From Oscillospiraceae bacterium (GTDB lineage: Bacteria > Bacillota > Clostridia > Oscillospirales > Acutalibacteraceae): a DNA stretch of 64,000 bases. A model generated the notes under the pieces. It searched no databases. It was not told the origin of the DNA and saw only the letters and a list, made by a program, of their open reading frames with translations. The translations under genes were made by a program, and so were the position numbers. This document shows positions 59,385 through 64,000 of the stretch, in pieces; position 1 is the first letter of the stretch, and each line of letters begins with the position of its first letter. The stretch lies in the NCBI GenBank assembly GCA_015065805.1, contig SVPN01000003.1:1-64000 (forward strand). The letters run 5' to 3'.

Positions 59385-59849
59385 ATGGCGATTCGAAACA
59401 TTGTCAAAGAGGGCGATGATACCCTTGCAAAGGTGTGCCGTCCCGTAACGGAGTTCAATGAGCGTTTGTGGCAACTTCTTGACGATATGCGGGAAACGCT
59501 GGAGATGGCAGACGGTGTCGGTCTTGCCGCACCGCAGGTGGGGATTCTGCGCCGCTTGTTCATTATGAACGTCGGTGATGGCTGGATCGAAGCGATCAAT
59601 CCCGAAATCGTGTTGTGTGAGGGCGAACAGCAGGAAGTGGAAGGCTGTTTGTCCTGCCTGGGCGAATACGGCATCACCAAGCGTCCTCAGAAAGTGCGTA
59701 TGAAGGCGCAGGATCGTCACGGTAACTGGTTCTTTATCACGGGCGAGGATCTGAAAGCCCGTTGCATCTGTCACGAATCCGATCACCTTGACGGCGTGCT
59801 GTTCAAGACCCGCGCTGTACGGATGCTGGATCCTTCGGAATTGGCGTGA
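59385..59849 (+). CDS. def: Peptide deformylase
   Basis: 154 residues. Metal and catalytic motifs complete: GVGLAAPQ, EGCLS with the cysteine ligand, and HESDH. Removes the formyl group from new proteins; it stands next to fmt, which adds the group to initiator tRNA. Confidence 0.96.
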   Translation: MAIRNIVKEGDDTLAKVCRPVTEFNERLWQLLDDMRETLEMADGVGLAAPQVGILRRLFIMNVGDGWIEAINPEIVLCEGEQQEVEGCLSCLGEYGITKRPQKVRMKAQDRHGNWFFITGEDLKARCICHESDHLDGVLFKTRAVRMLDPSELA

Positions 59850-59860
59850 GGTGATAACGG

Positions 59861-60787
59861 ATGCGCATTGTCTATATGGGTACCCCCGAATTTGCCGTGC
59901 CGTCTCTTCAGCGTCTGATTGATGACGGTCACGAGGTGGTTCTGGCGGTGACACAGCCCGATAAACCCGTCGGGCGCAAACAGGTGATGACACCGCCTCC
60001 GGTGAAGGTGTGTGCAACGGAGCACGGCATCGCCGTGTATCAGCCGACGTCGATGAAAACCGAGGAAGCCCTTGCCACCCTGCGAAATGCCGCTCCCGAC
60101 CTGATCGTTGTAGCGGCTTACGGCAAGATCCTGCCTAAAGCGGTGCTGGAGCTTCCGCCGCACGGCTGTATTTGTGTTCACGCGTCGCTGTTGCCTGCGT
60201 ATCGCGGTGCGGCACCGATTCAATGGGCGGTGCTCAACGGCGAAACGGTGGCGGGTGTGACCACGATGATGATGGATGAAGGCATCGACACGGGCGATAT
60301 GCTGTTGAAAGCCTCCCGTGAGGTGCCCTGTGATATGACGGCAGGTGAGCTTCACGATCTGCTCAGCGTTGACGGCGCTCAGTTACTGAGTGATACTCTG
60401 CAGGCGCTGGAAAACGGTACACTGACAAGAACGCCGCAACCCGCCGACAGTACGACGGCATACGCGTCGATGCTCGATAAACGGCTCTCACCGCTGGATT
60501 TCCGCAAGCCCGCAAAAACGCTTTGTGATCAGGTGCGCGGACTCTGCCCGTGGCCGAGTGCCAATTGCACGTTGCACGGAAAAACGATGAAGGTGCACAA
60601 AGCTGAAATGGGAGAACCGACATCGCTTCCCGCGGGAACGGTGTGTGCGCTTGATCCCTTGTCGGTCGCTTGCGGTGACGGCAACAGCCTGCGGATGCTC
60701 GAGGTGCAGTACGAAGGCAAGCAACGGATGAAGGCGGCGGATTTTCTGCGCGGTCATACCGTTGAAATCGGTGAAACAGTACAGTAA
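59861..60787 (+). CDS. fmt: Methionyl-tRNA formyltransferase
   Basis: 308 residues. MRIVYMGTPEFAVPSLQ, HASLLPAYRGAAPIQWAVLNGE-type core (quoted in part: SLLPAYRGAAPIQ), GVTTMMMDEGIDTGDM, and a C-terminal OB-like domain. Twelve bases after def. Confidence 0.96.
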   Translation: MRIVYMGTPEFAVPSLQRLIDDGHEVVLAVTQPDKPVGRKQVMTPPPVKVCATEHGIAVYQPTSMKTEEALATLRNAAPDLIVVAAYGKILPKAVLELPPHGCICVHASLLPAYRGAAPIQWAVLNGETVAGVTTMMMDEGIDTGDMLLKASREVPCDMTAGELHDLLSVDGAQLLSDTLQALENGTLTRTPQPADSTTAYASMLDKRLSPLDFRKPAKTLCDQVRGLCPWPSANCTLHGKTMKVHKAEMGEPTSLPAGTVCALDPLSVACGDGNSLRMLEVQYEGKQRMKAADFLRGHTVEIGETVQ

Positions 60788-60801
60788 AGGGAGGGAGTGC
60801 C

Positions 60802-62139
60802 GTGTCAACCGCAAGAGAACTCGCCGTCACGGCACTCATCCAATGGGAGCGTGACAGCACCTTTTCCAACATTATGCTGGACAACCTGCTGAGATCGTCG
60901 GCGTTATCCAAGGCGGATGCGGCGTTTGCAACAAGGCTTGTTTACGGCACACTGGAACGGTTGCTGACGTTAGATTGGTTGCTGTCAAAGACCTGCAAAC
61001 AACCGCTGAAAAAATGTCACCCGACCGTACGCGCCGTGTTGCGTGTGGGTGCCTATCAGCTGGTATTTATGAAAAAAATCCCTGCTTCGGCGGCTGTCAA
61101 CGAAGCGGTCAAGCAGGTCAAAACAATGAAACAAGCGCACACTGCCGGTTTTGTCAACGGTGTGCTTCGTGGGGTGGATCGCGAGCATGATCGTCTGCTT
61201 GCATCGCTTTCCACCGACCTGAAAAGTATGAGCCTACGCCATTCGGTTCCGCTCGAGCTGTTGCAGATGTGGAAAAACGCATACGGCGCGGATACGGCAG
61301 TCGCTCTTGCAAAGGCGGCAAACGATGCGCCGCCGACGGTAATACGTGTCAATACCTTGAAAACCTCGGTCGAAGCGCTCCGGGAGGAGCTGACAAAGCT
61401 CTCCGTAGCGTTTGATGAGGTGGCGGGACTTCCCTTTGCATTGTGCATAGAGGATGCCGCGGCACTTCGTGCGTCGTCCATACCTTCCGATTGGTATTAT
61501 TTTCAGGATACCGCCTCCCAATGGGCGTGCGAGGCGCTGGATGCCCGCGCAGGGGAGCGCATTCTGGATATGTGCGCTGCTCCCGGCGGAAAAACGTTCA
61601 CCACCGCCTTGCGTATCGGTGCAAACGGCACCTTTACGGCGTGCGATGTATACGACGACAAGGTCAGGATTCTTCGCACCCGTGCGCAGGAGCTCGGTAT
61701 ACCGTCTCTTGAAGCGGTGTGCCGCGATGCCGCGTCACCGTGCCCGGATGAATGGTGCGAAGCATTTGACCGCGTCATCTGCGATGTGCCGTGTTCAGGC
61801 TTCGGGGTGATTCGTCGCCGTCCCGAAATCCGTTACAAAGCTCTTGATACATTTGCACAGCTTCCCGATCTGCAGTATCGCATTTTATGTGAGGCGGCAA
61901 AAGCAGTGAAGTCGGGCGGCGTGCTCCAATATTCCACCTGTACCTTGCGCCCCGAAGAAAACGAGCAGGTCGTTGCGCGTTTTCTGGCGGAGCATTCCGA
62001 ATTTATCCCGCACGATCTGCCGCTTGCGCCGTTGTTTGAGGCGGCAGGTCTGCCTGTGTCGCATCAGCTGACAATGATGCCGCATCTGCACGGAACAGAC
62101 GGTTTTTTTGCGGCATCTTTCAGAAAAGAGGAATCCTGA
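60802..62139 (+). CDS. rsmB: 16S rRNA (cytosine-967-C5)-methyltransferase
   Basis: 445 residues. N-terminal NusB-like RNA-binding domain (about 1-140), then the NOL1/NOP2/Sun methyltransferase: ILDMCAAPGGKT, ICDVPCSGFGVIRRRPEI with one catalytic Cys, and LQYSTCTLRPEENE with the other. GTG start at 60802 with GGGAGGGAG upstream. Overlaps rlmN by one base. Confidence 0.95.
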   Translation: MSTARELAVTALIQWERDSTFSNIMLDNLLRSSALSKADAAFATRLVYGTLERLLTLDWLLSKTCKQPLKKCHPTVRAVLRVGAYQLVFMKKIPASAAVNEAVKQVKTMKQAHTAGFVNGVLRGVDREHDRLLASLSTDLKSMSLRHSVPLELLQMWKNAYGADTAVALAKAANDAPPTVIRVNTLKTSVEALREELTKLSVAFDEVAGLPFALCIEDAAALRASSIPSDWYYFQDTASQWACEALDARAGERILDMCAAPGGKTFTTALRIGANGTFTACDVYDDKVRILRTRAQELGIPSLEAVCRDAASPCPDEWCEAFDRVICDVPCSGFGVIRRRPEIRYKALDTFAQLPDLQYRILCEAAKAVKSGGVLQYSTCTLRPEENEQVVARFLAEHSEFIPHDLPLAPLFEAAGLPVSHQLTMMPHLHGTDGFFAASFRKEES

Positions 62140-63164
62140 TGACCGATATCAAAGCGCTGACAACCGAACAGCTGACCGAGCGCATCACAGCGATGGGTTA
62201 CCCGTCTTTCCGTGCAAAGCAGATCCGCTCATGGCTCGATAACGGTGCAACTTCCTTCGAAGCGATGGGAAACCTCCCTAAAGCAATGCGGGAGGCTCTT
62301 GCAAAGGAGTTTGTGATCCCGCACGTGACGATCGAAACCAAGCTCGTGTCGCAGATCGACGGCACCGTTAAATATTTGTTTTCGCTGTGTGACGGCGAAA
62401 CGGTGGAATCGGTGCTGATGCAGTATCACCACGGCTGGTCGCAGTGTATCTCCACGCAGGTCGGATGTCGGATGGGGTGCACGTTCTGTGCCACGGGAAA
62501 AGGCGGTCTTGTGCGCAACCTGTCCGCGTCGGAGATCCTCGCGCAGATCGAAGCTGCGCAGGCGGATCACGGTGTGCGGGTATCCTCTATTGTGCTGATG
62601 GGAATGGGAGAGCCTCTTGACAATTATGACGAGGTGATCCGTTTCCTTGAAATGGTCAACGCCGAGGGCGGCGTGCAGATCGGTATGCGTCATATTTCGC
62701 TGTCTACCTGCGGATTAGTGGACCGCATCGATCAGTTGCGCGAAAAGAATTGGCAATTGACGCTGTCGGTATCGCTTCACGCCCCGAACGACGAGCTTCG
62801 CCGCTCGTTGATGCCGATTGCGAAAAAGTGGTCGGTTGATGAGCTGCTTGCGGCTTGTCGTCGCTATGCCGAGTATACGGGCAGACGCATTTCGTTTGAA
62901 TATGCAATGGTGGACGGTGTCACCGATACCGATGACTGTGCCAAAGAGCTTGCCGCCCGATTGCGCGGGATGCTTTGCCACGTCAATCTGATCCCTGTCA
63001 ATCCCGTTGACGGTACGCCGTATCGCCGAAGCTGTGCACAACGCCTGCAGGCGTTTACCCGCATCCTCGAAAAAGCGGGTATTACCGCAACGGTTCGTCG
63101 CACACTCGGTGCGGATATCAATGCCAGTTGCGGACAATTACGCAGAAAACAGCAAAATACATAG
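62139..63164 (+). CDS. rlmN: 23S rRNA/tRNA (adenine-C2)-methyltransferase RlmN
   Basis: 341 residues, radical SAM. Cluster motif CRMGCTFCATG (Cx3Cx2C) at about residue 110, SAM region VLMGMGEPLDNYDEV, VSLHAPNDELR, and the final catalytic cysteine in INASCGQLR. N-terminal helical domain FRAKQIRSWL. Confidence 0.97.
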   Translation: MTDIKALTTEQLTERITAMGYPSFRAKQIRSWLDNGATSFEAMGNLPKAMREALAKEFVIPHVTIETKLVSQIDGTVKYLFSLCDGETVESVLMQYHHGWSQCISTQVGCRMGCTFCATGKGGLVRNLSASEILAQIEAAQADHGVRVSSIVLMGMGEPLDNYDEVIRFLEMVNAEGGVQIGMRHISLSTCGLVDRIDQLREKNWQLTLSVSLHAPNDELRRSLMPIAKKWSVDELLAACRRYAEYTGRRISFEYAMVDGVTDTDDCAKELAARLRGMLCHVNLIPVNPVDGTPYRRSCAQRLQAFTRILEKAGITATVRRTLGADINASCGQLRRKQQNT

Positions 63165-63228
63165 TGCAATTTTAAAAAGAATGTGCTATACTTACTATAA
63201 TACAGTCAAATGAAAGGAGGCGATCGGG

Positions 63229-63963
63229 ATGCAAAGCATCGGACGGACGGATATCGGCCGTTTGCGTTCCAACAATCAGGATGCATTTGTGTGCGGCAAG
63301 CTTGCGGCAGATGTGCCGTTTGCCATCGTGTGCGACGGTATGGGCGGCGCAAACGGCGGTAATATTGCATCGGCGATCGCCATCCGCACAATTGCAGGAC
63401 GCCTTGTGTCGTCTTACCGTCAGAATATGACGATGGCATCGATGCAACGCGTTCTGGAAAGTGCCATTGCCGCCGCCAATGTGGCCGTTTATGATGAAGC
63501 TGCCGCTTCGGCTGAGCTTCGCGGAATGGGCACAACGCTTGTGATGGCGGTCGTGATGGAGGAACGGGTGCTGATCGCGCATATCGGCGACAGCCGCGCT
63601 TATGTCATCACGCAGGATCATACGATCGAGCAGATCACCAAGGACCATTCGGTGGTTCAGCAGATGTTAGAGCGCGGACAGATCACGCCTGAGGAGGCGA
63701 AAAACCATCCACGCCGCAATTTTATTACACGCGCACTCGGTGTTTCGGACACGGTCGCGTGTGATTTCTCGGAATTTGTGCTCCCCGAAGGTGCTAAGGT
63801 GATGCTTTGCACCGACGGTTTGAGCGGTATGGTCGATATCGATCAGATGAAGGAGATTGCCGCTTCCTGTAGGGAAGCCGAGCTTCCCGACCGTATGATT
63901 GCGGCCGCCAATCGCGCGGGTGGCAGTGATAACATTACAGTAGCATTGATAACACGCGGATAG
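63229..63963 (+). CDS. prpC: PP2C-family serine/threonine phosphatase (PrpC/Stp)
   Basis: 244 residues. Metal motifs of PP2C: RTDIGRLRSNNQDAF, VCDGMGGANGGNIAS, LIAHIGDSRAYV, LCTDGLSGMVD and GSDNITVALI. Partner of the PASTA kinase that usually follows in this operon; the next start codon is 30 bases on. GAAAGGAGGCG before ATG 63229. The 64-base gap after rlmN is AT-rich and may hold a promoter. Confidence 0.94.
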   Translation: MQSIGRTDIGRLRSNNQDAFVCGKLAADVPFAIVCDGMGGANGGNIASAIAIRTIAGRLVSSYRQNMTMASMQRVLESAIAAANVAVYDEAAASAELRGMGTTLVMAVVMEERVLIAHIGDSRAYVITQDHTIEQITKDHSVVQQMLERGQITPEEAKNHPRRNFITRALGVSDTVACDFSEFVLPEGAKVMLCTDGLSGMVDIDQMKEIAASCREAELPDRMIAAANRAGGSDNITVALITRG

Positions 63964-63992
63964 TTCTATGTTCAACAAAGGAGCTGTAAGCT

Positions 63993-64000
63993 ATGGATAA
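63993..64000 (+). CDS. Start of the next gene (probably a PASTA-type Ser/Thr kinase), cut by the window end
   Basis: ATG-GAT-AA with AAAGGAG ten bases upstream. Only two full codons are visible. In this operon type the next gene is the serine/threonine kinase prkC; that is expectation, not something seen. Confidence 0.4.

Noticed and set aside
1..64000. CRISPR arrays, rRNA or tRNA genes, transposase or phage genes
   Set aside because: No regularly spaced direct repeats, no cloverleaf and no such proteins were found on either strand.

Overview
The window looks like a chromosomal stretch from a spore-forming, low-GC-lineage (Firmicutes/Clostridia) anaerobe, most likely an Oscillospiraceae/Ruminococcaceae-type gut bacterium. 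The evidence is the complete spoIIIA operon (spoIIIAA-AH), whiA, ytfJ (GerW family), remA, hprK, the clostridial operon nusB-xseAB-ispA-dxs-tlyA-nadK-argR-recN, and the operon yicC-remA-gmk-rpoZ-priA-def-fmt-rsmB-rlmN-prpC. Cohesin and dockerin modules and a biotin-dependent carboxyltransferase set fit a polysaccharide-degrading fermenter. Base composition is moderate (near 50% GC by eye), with AT-richer patches at about 7.7-9.7 kb.

Layout: 1-7.6 kb is a leftward housekeeping operon (RluA-family synthase, hprK, ROK kinase, murB, whiA, dnaE). dnaE is cut off near position 113, where the sequence becomes the 3' part of an unrelated ABC transporter gene on the other strand; this is probably a chimeric join or contig artefact. 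7.7-11 kb is an accessory island: a leftward operon of a secreted matrixin-like metalloprotease and two related lipoproteins, and a rightward PadR regulator, a HAAS-like membrane protein and a small secreted protein. 11-18 kb holds radC, a CLC-type channel, a MATE exporter, an amidohydrolase and a polar amino-acid ABC transporter. The solute-binding protein of that transporter appears circularly permuted. 18-22.7 kb is spoIIIAA-AH. 22.8-33.5 kb carries an Asp23/Gls24 protein, then the nusB-recN operon.

33.6-37.1 kb holds a secreted phosphodiester glycosidase with a C-terminal dockerin, followed by a membrane-anchored protein with one cohesin-like domain on a stalk of seven 15-residue repeats. 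A second dockerin enzyme, an SGNH/CE2-type esterase, lies at 43.4-45.6 kb directly behind luxS. Together these suggest a very small cell-surface cohesin-dockerin display system. Between them lie tatD, metG, ilvE, an RluD-type synthase and a zinc phospholipase C-like protein. 45.7-51.3 kb is an M50 protease, scpAB, a DUF2953 protein, ytfJ, a D,D-carboxypeptidase, rluB and a small unknown. 51.4-54.5 kb encodes the three soluble subunits of a transcarboxylase/decarboxylase, with no membrane beta subunit. A 410-base gap (54.5-54.9 kb) holds a terminator and an unusual nested inverted-repeat element. 54.9-64 kb is the translation/envelope housekeeping operon, ending in a PP2C phosphatase and the first codons of the next gene.

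I found no tRNA, rRNA, CRISPR array, insertion sequence with transposase, or recognisable riboswitch.
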